A DNA stretch of 64,000 bases from Sepiola atlantica (lineage: Eukaryota > Mollusca > Cephalopoda > Sepiida > Sepiolidae): assembly GCA_963556195.1 (NCBI GenBank), contig OY744525.1:79466344-79530343 (forward strand), read 5' to 3'. How positions within the stretch are numbered: the stretch's first letter is position 1; every line of letters starts with the position of its first letter. The translations under genes and the position numbers were made by a program. Positions 11,691 through 23,545 of the stretch are shown piece by piece. Under the pieces are notes generated by a model. That model was not told the origin of the DNA. It did no database searches and saw only the letters and a list, made by a program, of their open reading frames with translations.

Positions 11691-12500
11691 ACTTATCAAG
11701 GCCCAAGGCCACTCAAGGATAAGCGTTAATGAGTTTGTCAGATGGATGGTAGGACAACACTGTGAAGATCGGTAACAATGGTTGTAAATGGGCAAAATTT
11801 GATTATTTAAAAGAACGACTCAACAAGAATTTCTTAACATTAGACTTGAAAACGACCATGTTGTAGTCAGCTGGGAGGCAGCCCTGTGGTATTGTGTTCC
11901 ACAGACGAGTAGTTCTAGGAAAGAAACTTTGCTCATGGAAGTTCAGTTTAGTTTAAGGTAACCAAAGGGAGAAAATGAAATTATTTACAGTGGTTCTAGC
12001 TAGACAAGTTTTTGTTGTGAATGTTTTGCAGAGGGAGGGGGACCATAGATTGAAGCTCAGTCGGGCACCTAACATGAAAATACTGAGTTAGAAAAAGACT
12101 AGCAACATCTCTTCTGTGATAAAGAGGCTGCAGGGAAGAGAAGAGGACATACCCCACTAGATTTCGAAGTCGGTCCTATACTCTGTCAAGGCAGGAAAGA
12201 GTGCTCCGAGCGGCATGTCCCCAGATGTGGCAACAGTACTCTATCTTAAGACGTATTTGACTCTTAGACATGTAGAGGCATCAGGAGTGAGATACATTCT
12301 GGAGCGGTAAAATGATCCAACCATTTCTTCAGCTACCTTGACAACAGATTTGATGTAAGTCTTCCATTTCAAGTCTAGAGTGAAGGTCAGTACTAGAAGC
12401 TTATCAAGGCAGGGGGCTTCAAGGAGAGAGCCATTCATTTCAATTGGGGCAAAGTGAGGATCCGAGCATTGATAGTGAAAGGAAAGAAGTTTGGTTTTAG
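11690..12500 (-). mobile_element. LINE reverse-transcriptase C-terminal fragment
   Basis: Reading the minus strand from about 12440 down gives MNGSLLEAPCLDKLLVLTF, then VGSFYRSRMYLTPDAST, then (12160-12060) a histidine/arginine-rich RRDVASL stretch typical of the tail of LINE ORF2 in marine invertebrates. It is interrupted by stops and frame changes. It abuts an oppositely oriented LINE fragment on its right. Confidence 0.65.
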
Positions 12501-12589
12501 TATCAAGTTATCGTAAGATGATCACCCACGTCCAGGGCCACTTCTGGATCAGGTAGCATTTTTAAGAAAACATGAAGAAATATTGTAAA

Positions 12590-13085
12590 ATTAGTGTCTA
12601 CGAGAGGGCGTGTATACTCCTCATGTGTCAGAAGTGTGCTGTTGTATGGCTCAGAAACTTGGGCTGTCTCTGCTGGCATACTAAGGAAGCTGCACCGTAA
12701 TGACAGGGCAATGGTCAGATGGATCTGTTTGGTGAGGCCTGAACAGTACGTTTCTTTTGAATCCCTGCTCTCACAGGTCGACTTGAAAAGCCTTGCGGAC
12801 ATCATGCGAAAGAACAGACTGCGTTGGTTGGGTCACATTGAGCGTAGCGATGGCTGGATTGCTAAAGTCCGACAGTTGAATGTGCCAGCAGAGAACATCA
12901 CCATTGGCAGACCCAAGTTGACTTGGGAGGACGTAGTCAAACGTGATAGGAAGGCCATGGGTATGGATTCCATCAAGCCTTGCCAAAGACAGGAGTGGAG
13001 ATGAAGACTTAGATTTCGAGACTAGACAATCAGGCCCCACCCTTATCAGAGGATTAATTGTGGCCTGATTCAACAAATAAACCGG
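12590..13085 (+). mobile_element. LINE ORF2 C-terminal fragment with simple-repeat tail
   Basis: A continuous plus-strand frame (12594-13004, 136 codons to the stop) contains VYSSCVRSVLLYGSETWAVS, MVRWICLVRP, RKNRLRWLGHIER and GRPKLTWEDVVKRD. This is the hallmark C-terminal region of RTE-like LINEs. After the stop a short 3'UTR leads into an (GTT)n/(GAT)n tail at 13084. It is truncated at the 5' side, with only the last portion of ORF2 present, and is not an independent gene. Confidence 0.85.
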
Positions 13086-13113
13086 TTGTTGTTGTTGTTG
13101 TTGTTGTTGTTGT

Positions 13114-13155
<42 letters not shown>

Positions 13156-13177
13156 CGGCGACGACGACGACGACGAC

Positions 13178-13215
<38 letters not shown>
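13084..13215. repeat. Compound (GTT)n(GAT)n(GAC)n(GAT)n microsatellite
   Basis: Trinucleotide run forming the 3' tail of the adjacent LINE fragment. The block of GAC triplets in the middle is a notable interruption. Confidence 0.95.
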
Positions 13216-13218
<3 letters not shown>

Positions 13219-13429
13219 GAATGGAATTAGGTAACAAATCTAGGAAAACAGCCCTGAATAGTGAAGGAAAATAGGTGGAAAAAATCGCATGTAAATAAAA
13301 ATGGAGGAAGGTGAAGGAATGTAAAATCCTATATAGAAAGGTCAAATAAAACAAATACAAATTATTCTGTGATTTTTAGTAAATAATAATTTTAAAAATG
13401 AAATAATATGTAAAATATTATTGTATTAT

Positions 13430-14345
13430 TGCAAAGACAAAAGTGATGGTCAGTGGCCCAGAACTACAACAGCTGAAAGATTTTGGTCAATATCCGTGTG
13501 TTGTGTGCAGGAGTGGGATTTAATGCCATACAATACAGTCTATGCCCATTATGAGTCCACTAAAATTTTGTGTAGTGGATTGTCCAAATAGCTGGCACCA
13601 GACCCCAACTATAAGTGTAGAAGGTGTCTGGCATAGACACGCTCACTCAACTACCTTGCACTGAGGTAAAGTTGGACGACAACCTTATCGAAGTTGTGGA
13701 CTCATTTTGTTATCTTGGGCATATGTTGAGTGCTAAAGTTGGTTGCGAGTTTAGCTCTACCATTAGAGTAAAATTGGCATGGGGTAAGTTCTGTCAACTG
13801 TTGTCAATCCTGACATCGTGACCTATCCCTCTCACTACAAGAGGGAGGGTATATAGCAGCTGCGTTAGGTGTGTGATGCTGTATGAAAGTGACTGTTGGC
13901 CACCACCCCTTCTTCACTCGCACGTCTTCAGCATAATGACCGAGCAATGGATATGCAATGTCAGGTCAGATCAAATCCGGCATATCAGCTATGATATCCT
14001 GTTAGCAATCAAAGCTTGATGAACTATCAGTTGGCTACATTGGTTTGGCCACGTTGAGAGAAACAGCTTTTGAATAAGAAAAGGCAGAGACCTTGAGGTG
14101 GAGGATTGGAGAAAAGTTGGACGACCTAAGAAAACTTGGATGCAAGCCATCAATAAGGATATTAGACAGTGGAATTTTAATGGAATCAATCCTCAAGACC
14201 ACCAAGCTTGGAGACTGAGATTGCAGGCTGTCAGAAAACGTTTGATGCCTGATTAAGGAAAATTACTAGATAAAATGGATGTCGATGATGATGGCTATGA
14301 TAATGATGATGATGATCATCATCATCATCATCACCACAACCACCA
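13430..14345 (+). mobile_element. Second LINE fragment, related to 12590-13085
   Basis: Frame pieces read KVMVSGPELQQLKDFGQYPC (13439), a Cys-rich stretch, KLDDNLIEVVDSFCYLGHML (about 13669-13728) and a KLAWGKFCQLLSILTS stretch ending 13818. They are followed in other frames by a C-terminal piece ending near 14250 with GRPKKTW-type residues (about 14119). A GAT/CAT-rich tail (14282-14350) follows. Multiple frameshifts and stops are present. The order (Cys-rich linker, FCYLG, WGKF, C-terminal GRPK..W) fits the distal part of RTE-like ORF2. Confidence 0.75.
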
Positions 14346-14349
14346 TCAT

Positions 14350-14976
14350 TACAACCATCATAAATGTGTTTATTGTTATTATTGTCAATAAATACATGTT
14401 AGTTTAATCGGCTTTGAACATCGATTAAATGTAGCATGTGTGGGTGTACGCATGCTTACAGGAAAGTGTTAATGGCTGGCGCAAAAGTGAATACAAGTAA
14501 ATTTGTGTAATTATATCTCTGATATGTAATTAAAATGTGTATACTTTGCAAAAATTTAGTAAACAATAAAATGTGTATTTTTGTAAAAGTTAGTAAAAGA
14601 AAGAACAATACGACTCATAGAACAGAATAATAAAAAAGTACATACGAATGTAGGTGGTATTATTGTGTATTTAAAGCCACTTAAGAAGTGATAAAAAGTA
14701 GAGACTTTTGTTATAATACATCGGAAGGTATTATCATTCACAATCGCTTTCACCCCCACATTTTCTCCTTCGATGTATACAAATTAAAAAAAAAAATTGT
14801 TTGAATTGTTCTAATTAGCAGTAATTTATAATTAACTAAACAAGTGACCCGTCTCTCTTTGTTATCTATGTATTTCTCTCGCCACTCTCTCACTTTATGT
14901 TGATTCAACCCCTCTCTAATATTTTTTAATATCTGTGAGCATTTAGAGAAAGAGTGACTCTCTTTTGTCAGTGTTG

Positions 14977-15050
<74 letters not shown>

Positions 15051-15750
15051 ACTAGCTCATTTCACAAAACTAACATTTTAAATAATAAACATTCTATTCA
15101 TAAGTTTCTTGTCAACACAAGACAAACACTTTTGCATTTATTCATATAAATATTAACATTTTGGTAATTTTGATAAAAATATATTTACTTTTTTAAATAA
15201 GGAAATGAAAAGAAAGGCATTAATTCGTCTGAGTAATGGTGTGTGTGTCTGTGTCTGAGATAGAGAGAGAGAATGAGAAAGAGAGAGAGAGTGAGAGAGA
15301 AAGAGAGAGAGCACTCACCCTCTCTGCTCTCTATGAAATTTTTCTTTCTAGCCAACGATGTTACTTTAATTTAAATTACCTCACTTGAAAATTAATGAAC
15401 AAATATTTTTAGATTTTAGTAATTTATCCTTTTTTAATTAAATCACTTAAATTAATTACTGTTAATATCGACAAAACTATTGCATATATATTGGAAAATA
15501 GAGCAATAAAATTACAAATGGATGACCCAAAACATTAATTTATTATAAATTGCTTAAAAAATAGTTATGCAAATTAGGCATTCAAATAGCTTTCTTTGAG
15601 CCTTTCAGCTGTACTATATATACAGTATTTCAAAATATTATGTTGCATTATTAATTTAAATAACAGTAACCTATTTTAATGGTAATATAGGAATGATAAA
15701 TAAATAAAATGTTGACATTTACTCATTTAGATATTAGTATAAGAATTTGT
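14350..15750. other. Spacer with dispersed repeats and (TA)n, (GA)n tracts
   Basis: No gene seen. 14815-14962 is a second copy of the repeat at 4050-4215. 14979-15047 is a TA run and 15245-15315 is GA-rich. 15465-15725 has a diverged copy at 26470-26755 inside intron 1 of Pcdh-A, and part of it recurs inverted near 30725-30825. Confidence 0.5.
14979..15047. repeat. (TA)n microsatellite
   Basis: Uninterrupted TA dinucleotide run. Confidence 0.97.
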
Positions 15751-16080
15751 GGTTCTTAACAGATTATGTGTGTGAATTTAAATATTCTGCAAGATCAGAC
15801 AAGATAATTTAGCATTATTATTTATTTTTTTATTTTAAGAATGAAAAGGAAAGAATCTAGAGAGACAAAGATAGAAAGAACAACGTAGATCATGAAGGAC
15901 GAATGACATGTTCACAAGAATATTGCATTCTGGGAACAAAGACACAAAATATTGAAATTGAAATAAAATTAAGCAACTTCTATATTGTCATCTGTTATTT
16001 AAAGAATTAAAATAACTTTTAAAACAATCGTATAGTTTAATTAAGAAAAATAAATTTTAATTTAAACATAGTGTAATATG

Positions 16081-16279
16081 AATATGGTGTGGGTAGTAAC
16101 TCCCTCCTCCTCTTGTGAATGCAGCCATTACACACACTACATACTTCTTAGGACTACTACTACCATTTTGTCACACTACTGCATTTTTAAGTGATATTTG
16201 ATTTATTGGACCATATATTAATTGAATTACCACTGGACAATACATCATAACAATAAATATACTGGAAATTCCAACAAAG
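16081..16279 (+). promoter_or_regulatory. P1: conserved promoter and noncoding first exon block for Pcdh-A
   Basis: One of four closely similar blocks in the window, one after each protocadherin 3' end. The most striking part is a 24-base stretch at 16140-16163 (core TTCTTAGGACTACTAC) that is identical in all four. The block ends with a CCACTGGACAATA phrase and then AACAAAG followed by a GTAAGG donor (intron from 16280). Pcdh-A's large exon starts exactly after a TTTTTGCAG acceptor at 21040, so the simplest model is a short 5'UTR exon ending at 16279 spliced over a 4.8-kb intron to the start codon. A second conserved piece lies upstream (about 15905-15945: TTCACAAGAATATTGCATTC). The transcription start is not determined. 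Confidence 0.65.
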
Positions 16280-19200
16280 GTAAGGATACATTTTTCCTAG
16301 TTTCTTTAGTCCCTTAAAAAAAATGAAATCTTTTAAGAATTTCTGACACACTAATTCTTTCCTCCGAACAACATGGTGGATTTTGTAAATTTTGTAAATT
16401 ATTTTCATACAAATGAAAATAATTTGTCAAATAAAAGGTGTTCATACTAAAAATGTTGAATAAAATATTATTTGTTTCTTTTAAATATACTTTCAAAGAA
16501 ATTTAACTTAATATACTAAATTTTTTTATCAAATCTTTCCTCTTTTATTTTTAATAGACGCCATTACACGAATCTATACATACCAACCATTTTATTTTAC
16601 ATCATGAGTCTTCATTATAAAAATAACTATTTTGTTTGGTTGGTATATAAATATTTAGAATTAAATTTTATTTTCAAGAATTATGTATTTTTGATGAAAT
16701 ATTTTTAATCAGAACTTACACAACTTTGATTTTCTTGAGGGTGTTTTGAGGGACGAGAGGGAGGTGTAATTCTTTCTTCAGTGTAACTTAAGATCATATT
16801 TCAAATTTATCAGTAAAATCTCCAATTCTAGTTCAATTTATTTTACACACACGTTTTGCAAAATTTCAAGTCTTTGAAATAAAAAAATTTTAATGCTTAA
16901 TTATTTTTTTTAGATAAGTTAACAAATATATAATCCACAATAAGGAAGTAAATCAGAATACTACATACAGTTTAATTAAACTACTTTCCTATAAATTTTC
17001 TAACCTAATATAAATCAAATATCCAAATTTTAATATAACTTTCAACAATTGTACTAACATTTTTATAAGAAAATAGCTTTGGGGATAAGTGAGTAAACTA
17101 TAGATAAAATAGCAACTTATGTTCAATTAATCATATTTAATGAATCGTTTACAATAGATATTGCTTTAGCCTTAAAATAACCACAAATTTGAATTGGTAA
17201 AACAAGGAAACTAAAACAAACCGAAAAAAGTTGTTTTTTTAATTAAAGCAGAATACTTGAAAAATACTTGGGATATTATATTTTTTGCTTTTGATAATTA
17301 TCAACCATCCCACATAGGTAATATCTGACAAACGGACATTTTTAACGTAAGGTGCAATTTGGAGAAAAAAATCTGTGCTCCTAAGTATTCTCCCTGATTG
17401 CGAGGTCTCAGAAGAAACAAAACATATCAATATCAACAATAATATAAATGTATATTTGTTTTATGCTCGTTTTTATCTTCTTTCAAAGAGACAGCAGAAA
17501 ATATTTAATTGTCTCTCAATGGACAATAATTTTAGAGATAATGGTTGTTTAGTTCCACAAATTCGAAATGTTTTCAACCACAAATTAAATCATCTAACTT
17601 CCATTTTCACCCAGTTTTCACCACAGAATTGTTTTTAATCGCTTTGACGTATTTTAGGGTTCATTTCCCTTGCACTTATTAAAGGGTCCCAGGGTGCTCC
17701 AGTATTATGAACAATCATGGAATGGTACTCCAGTTATTAATAATAAATACTCTGTTTAGTGAAGGTCTATAAAGAGATTTTTAAAGGATGTAATATTTTA
17801 GATTATAATTAAAAGCTTTTATCTGTCATATATCGGTGCTTCATCTCGTAAATAATAAGATTCTAAGTGAAATACGAACTCATGTTTCTTAAGAAATAGT
17901 TGGTACAACCTATCAGAGAGATTCAATTCAATGCAATCTCAGTCTTATTACAGATAGGTTTGATTTGTTATGAATTTAGTAATTAATTTTAAACATTTGA
18001 AATGCATTTAAGTGTGTTTCTTTTTCTTTTTTAGTGAAAAAGTTATTTCCTATATTAAACAGTAATGGCAAAACATTGTATTCTATCTCTTTATTTCATT
18101 CTGGCTGAAAATTATTTGCATGACTAGAGATATTTTTTAAGTTTTGATAATTTTTAAATAAACAGATGAAAAATTTATATATATGCTTTTATTCACACGA
18201 AATATACGAGGATGAATCAAAATTATATTACATCGTTTAAATTAACTGAATTTCAATATGAAATAAAAATGAAAGAAAATCAAATGTAAGGGAGGTAACT
18301 CTAACGTGCATCAAATTTTATGAATCATGTCAGTTTCAACAGATCCTGATGCTTTGGAAGAAAAGAAAAATCATTCAGAAAAATTATTATTATTGTTGTT
18401 GTTGTTGTTGCTGCTGCTGTTGTCGTGAGGGGATTTTCTTTCTAATTTTATAAAGTTATAATTAAAAAGTCTAAAAATGATTAAAATTCGGTGCATTTTT
18501 TAAATTTTCAATATAATATGCGATTTGACTGTGGTTGAAATTTAATTTAAAATTTCAGTTAATCCCTTAGTACTCCTTAGGACACATTTATAAGAAAAGA
18601 AAACAATGTATAGCCTATATTAACTGACACAATAATAGATTATTGGAGCCGGTAATATAGTCTATAAATTTTCTTTTTTTCTTTCTTGTAAATGGTTCTC
18701 TAAAGAGTATTAATCAATTAACTGATAAAGTTTTAGCTCTAACTTTAAATTAAATTTAAACCACAGTCAAATATTTTTTTTTCTGGGGGTCAGGGACCAA
18801 GAGATGTGAACCCTGCTTTGGACAATCTGCATAGGTAGATTATTCCTAGCAAATTTTCTGTCCCTAGGGTTAATAGTCTAAAAGCATAGAAGCACAAGTC
18901 TAGATTAGTGTTTGTTGTTGTGTAATGTAAGTTAATCATTGAACTTCAAATGAACTTTGTTAAATAATTCTCCTCCAGATTAGAGTGAATTAAACAAAAA
19001 CTCAATTATTAGAATTATTCGCCATCATTGTGTCTAGCAGAGGATAGTTCCCCCTCTAAAAATGTTCTGTCTTTAACAAGCTATTTTTCAATAAAAAAAT
19101 TTACTGACAGTGAAATTAGAAGTTTGATGTCAGATTCACTCTATATACAAATAAAAGGAAAAGTCTTAAGAGCATTTAAAAGGAATATGATTTTGAAAAA

Positions 19201-21040
19201 TAAATATTGGTTCGATAAAACATCTTTGTATTATTATTATGCTACAGATTTACTAATGTATCCACATATATAACGAATTCATTAAGTTTTTACTCATTTT
19301 TTTTTTTTTATAAATGTGGTCACCTTGTGCCAATAACATGTTGCCATCAAAGCTAAAGTCTGCAAGCAATACAAGACTATGTAATAGGCACATCGTTTTT
19401 GGATATTAGTTCATTTACAGCAATCATTAGCCCAGATGGTTGTTACATTATAATATCTTTAAAGAATTTTTACTATCATTTTCTTTTGGGCAATCACACA
19501 GTGAATACATGTCCACATCGTAGCATTGTGTTTCACAAACTGGCTACCATTTCTATCTCTTATATTATCATGTGGTTCTGTTTGGCCAATCAAGGCTTCA
19601 TATCTCTTTGCCCTCTTTACTATGTAACACATTATTGTTTTAGTAAGAGAATGCTCGATATGGAGATTATTTGTAAACAAAATTATTTCAGAAAATATTT
19701 ATCTCTTAATAAATGCATAGGTTTAAATTTTGAACTAAGCCTATATTAAAAATATTTTTACACAACTATGTATGTATTTTAAGCTGATATAGCGCTCTAC
19801 AAATAGGATTGTTGCTAAAAGATTTGGTGGTTGAGTCAGTCACTTAGATTTGTGCCTTTTTTTTTAAGTTTTAATAATCTAATGAAGGTACAGTACCCCA
19901 TTATTACATTGTTTATAATTCTCAAAACTCTATTGTTTAGATCATTTTAATCTTGTGGCTTTATTCATCAATGCAAATAAATAATTATTGTTCTTATTAT
20001 TGTCTACCACCGCTTCTACTGATTTTAACATATTACTACCCCCCCCCCCACTACAGACTTTGCTTGATTTTAAATTTTATCCAAGTTGGTTCTAAATTTG
20101 GGGCTCCTCCAGAATTTACACCCTAAGTCTAATAGGTAACGCTAACTCTTTCTGCAGACATAGGTATCCAGGTTTCAAGTTTTAGTGATTGGATTCTCCT
20201 ATACGATGCAATTCAAATAATTATAATCAGCAGCTGATGATTGTCCAATGGTGGGTTTTATTTGAAGTAACAGGCATCACTTTAAAAAAATATTAATCAA
20301 TTTAAAAAGTACAAACAGATAGATACTCCATTTTCATTTTACTTTTGTAAGTCTTTAAAGAGCTTTTGTAATTTTGAAGGCCAGTTTAAAATAATATTTT
20401 AATTTCAATACCATTTCATTTCATTATAAAACATGAATTAAAAGATACAATCAAATCATATACAAATAATAAGATTTAAATAATCTTATGATAATGGAGA
20501 TTTGGTATCTATCCATAACCGAAACCACATTATTTTTCTCAAAGATATTACACATACTTTGAAATATTTGTTAAAAATATGCTGTCATTAATACATATTA
20601 TTAACATGCAATGTTAATCATATATACAGAAAGAAATAGTTGTTACCAGAGTAAATCGAGTGTTTAATTTATATGATTTAAAAAAAAAACAGACCATCAA
20701 AAATAATTAATTTGTTTCTTTGATTTCTAATTTTATTGTTTTATTTTCTTACATAAAAGCTAGAGTTTGTGTTTAAATAATATGAGAAAGTTATTTTTTA
20801 AAGTAAGAGAATCACTATAACTTGTGTGCATTTATAAGACTATTAAATATTTACATCCATATTGGATAGGAATGGTTATATATGTAGTCTTTAAATGTAT
20901 ATATCTTTAGAGAAAAGGGTAATGAAAAAGGGAATATCATCCTAATATTCTTTAATGACGAAAAAAGATTAAAATCAACCTCAGAATTTTTCAAACTTAT
21001 ATGAGGAAAATTATATTCTGATATATTTTTCTTTTTGCAG
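16280..21040 (+). other. Putative 5'UTR intron of Pcdh-A
   Basis: Begins with GTAAGG and ends with TTTTTGCAG. Contents include blocks shared with the equivalent introns of Pcdh-B and Pcdh-C (for example 16780-17060, 17640-17960 and 18240-18350) and a GTT/GCT trinucleotide tract (18390-18425). A TTTTGGACAATCTGCATAGGT-like block is shared with 40640 (about 18810-18840). At 17085-17125 only the ends of the tRNA-derived SINE seen at 36013 and 52390 remain. The 116-codon frame at 19399-19749 has no recognisable signature and I do not call it a gene. Confidence 0.55.
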
Positions 21041-23455
21041 ATGATAATCTTCAGTGAAAACAAGATCTTCCTACAGATTCTTGTGTTTTTCTCTGTTCTG
21101 TTCTTTTGCATGAGTGTAGACTTGACTTACACTGTAGAGGAAGGAAAAAGTGCAGGTACCTACATTGGAGACATTGCTGCAGATTCTAAAGTAATAGAGG
21201 ATATTCCCCACCAAGACAAGAAACTCATCAGATTCAGCCAATTAAAAAGTAAGACTGGAAGTTCCCAATATTTTCAAGTCTCCAAGAAAACAGGAAAACT
21301 CTATGCAACAATCACATTGGATGCAGAAGCAATGTGTAAACGTAATGAGCAATGCTTTAAACTCATTGATGTAGCTGTTCGTAAAGGAACTTCTTCAATC
21401 AAGATTTTAGAAATCAAAGTCATCATAAAAGATGTCAATGATCACAAACCAGAATTTCCAGATAAACAAGTAAATATTGAATTTAATGAAGATGTCAGAG
21501 TAGGAACTAAAGTAATAATACCAAATGCCAATGACAAAGACATTGGATTACTAAATTCAAAAATTAGTTATCAGCTTAAAAAAATGAAACATGAGCCCTT
21601 TTCCTTATATCTTGTTTCAAATATTGAAGGTATTTCACAGGTTTGGATAAAATTAGAACAAATATTAGACAGAGAAATTGAAGATTCCTATGTTGTACAA
21701 GTTGTGGCTAAAGATGCAGGAATTCCTCCAAAACAAAGTATATTAAATGTTCATATCTCTGTTAATGATGTTAATGATAATTTCCCAGTATTTTCTGAGA
21801 AAATGTACAACATTTCAATAAAAAATGAAGAAAGTAAAGTCACACCAATTTCTGTTTTATCGGCAACTGATTTGGATTCAGAAAAAAACGGAAGAGTCGC
21901 ATATCACTGGAGTCATCAAACATCAGAAAAAGCAAAAAGTTTCTTTGAATTAATAGAAACAACTGGGCAGATATTTTTGCAGAAAAAGTTCAACTCAGAT
22001 GAAGAAATAATACATAAATTATATATAAAAGCTGTGGATGGGGGAATCCCACCACTAAGTTCTTTGGCAATTGTTTATATAAATGTGATAAGTCAAGTAA
22101 ACAATGCTCCAACTATTGATGTGAATTTTGTGAGTGAATCAGATGACAACAAAGTTCAAATTTCTGAAGGGAATAAAATTGGCAGTTTTATTGCTTATGT
22201 GAAAGTAACAGATAATGATGAAGGGCAAAATGGAGATGTCACTTGTCATCTTCATCATGATAAATTTCAGCTTCAGAATTTAGGTACAAAGAAATATGAA
22301 GTGACACTGAAAAATCCTCTTGACAGAGAGAAAGAAGAGCACCATGATGTTGTGATCAGTTGTCAAGATAAAGGCTCTCCTCCTCTTCATAGTAACAGCA
22401 AATTCTCCATTCAAGTGATGGACATCAATGATGTAAGGCCACAATTTACAAAAGACACATTTAAATTCTTCATTGATGAGAATCAAAACTCCAGAATTAC
22501 TCTTGGCAACATCAATGCCACTGATCCAGACTTGGGAGATGGAGGAAAACTCACATATTCTCTCATCACCAATAACAACAAACACTTTTTACCTTTCAAA
22601 ATAACCACAAATGGATTACTATCAGCAATTATGTCTCTTGATCATGAGTTTCAACATACTTATCACTTCAAGGTATTTGTCAAAGACAATGGAACACCAT
22701 CTCTCAATAACACAGTCAATGTGATTGTTGAGGTCACTGATAAAAATGATAATGCTCCATATTTTACATTTCCCAGTGTTAAACCTTACAATCTACATGT
22801 CACATATTACCCTGATGCCAGAAACAAGAACATCACACAGATAAAGGCAGCGGACAGTGATAGTCAAGAGAATGCATTTCTAAAATATCAAATAATCAGA
22901 GGCAATGACAAACAGATGTTCACCATCAACCAGTACACTGGTTTCTTAGCTTTCAATAGACAACTCAGCCAACAAAATGCTGGCTCCTATCAGCTTGACA
23001 TTGTCGTCAAGGATAGTGGTAGGCCAGTTTTATCAGCAACAACTACTCTCTTTTTAACACTCACTATCAGCAACAACACATCAGAAATGTTAAATGTTGT
23101 TCAGCTTCACACTGAAGAGAAGGTTCATCTTAATCTTGTCATTATTATTACAGTCATAGCAGTCACAATAGCTGTCTTCATTACGGCTTCATTATCAATC
23201 TGCATCATTCGATGTAATGGTCAGTCAAATGTGGCCTATGCCCAAGCACTTGATCCTTCCAATAGATATGTTGGTGAACAGAGACAACTCATTGCTCCTT
23301 TTTACCCAGGAAACACTTGGCCTCATCCTGCTCAGCCTTTACCAATAAACCAAGCACTATCTACAAATACTCCCATGACAACATCAAGAAGGCAACTTAA
23401 TTCTGCAGATGCACTTCCACAGAAAACAATACCATCAAGTGATGTCCCATCACAA
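21041..23455 (+). CDS. Pcdh-A protocadherin, exon 1 (ectodomain, membrane segment, proximal tail)
   Basis: Homophilic cell-cell adhesion receptor of the protocadherin family. Encodes residues 1-805: signal peptide 1-25, EC1 27-140, EC2 141-251, EC3 252-359, EC4 360-470, EC5 471-576, EC6 577-690, membrane helix about 698-724, then a cytoplasmic stretch. Calcium-binding linkers are clear (DVNDHKP at 131, DVNDNFP at 243, DINDVRP at 461, DKNDNAP at 567, several LDRE motifs). The EC3-EC4 linker is degenerate (SQVNNAP at 351). EC1 holds a CKRNEQC (Cx5C, 99-105), a hallmark of protocadherin EC1. ATG at 21041 is the first base after a TTTTTGCAG acceptor. The exon ends in phase 0 at a CAA|GTAAGT donor and joins 33084-33207 and 33597-33748 for an 896-aa product. 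Without splicing it would end 16 codons later (stop 23504-23506). Confidence 0.93.
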
Positions 23456-23545
23456 GTAAGTAATCGAGATGTTATATTTTTGTATTTTAATGAATTCTTA
23501 TCCTAATTGTTTTATCTTATAAATGTATTGCAAGCATTTTAAAAC

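Noticed and set aside
13084..13215. CRISPR-like array
   Set aside because: Simple trinucleotide repeats without distinct spacers; this is an animal genome.
13070..13360. Frames rich in poly-Ile/Val/Asn (also 11318-11509)
   Set aside because: Translations of trinucleotide microsatellites that form the LINE tail or stand alone.
19399..19749. 116-codon frame in the Pcdh-A 5' intron
   Set aside because: No start context, domain or paralogous counterpart in the other 5' introns; composition is like surrounding noncoding DNA.
21035..21040. Start of Pcdh-A at an upstream TTG (likewise 56433 for Pcdh-C and 43891 for Pcdh-B)
   Set aside because: These codons lie in or at the polypyrimidine/acceptor region or are non-ATG; the ATG immediately after the acceptor (43903 in Pcdh-B) is the sensible start in an animal gene.
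22280..22585. 101-codon minus-strand frame inside Pcdh-A exon 1 (and its twin at 57687-57992)
   Set aside because: It lies antisense to a strongly conserved cadherin-coding region and appears only because the sense sequence is conserved; no family signature.
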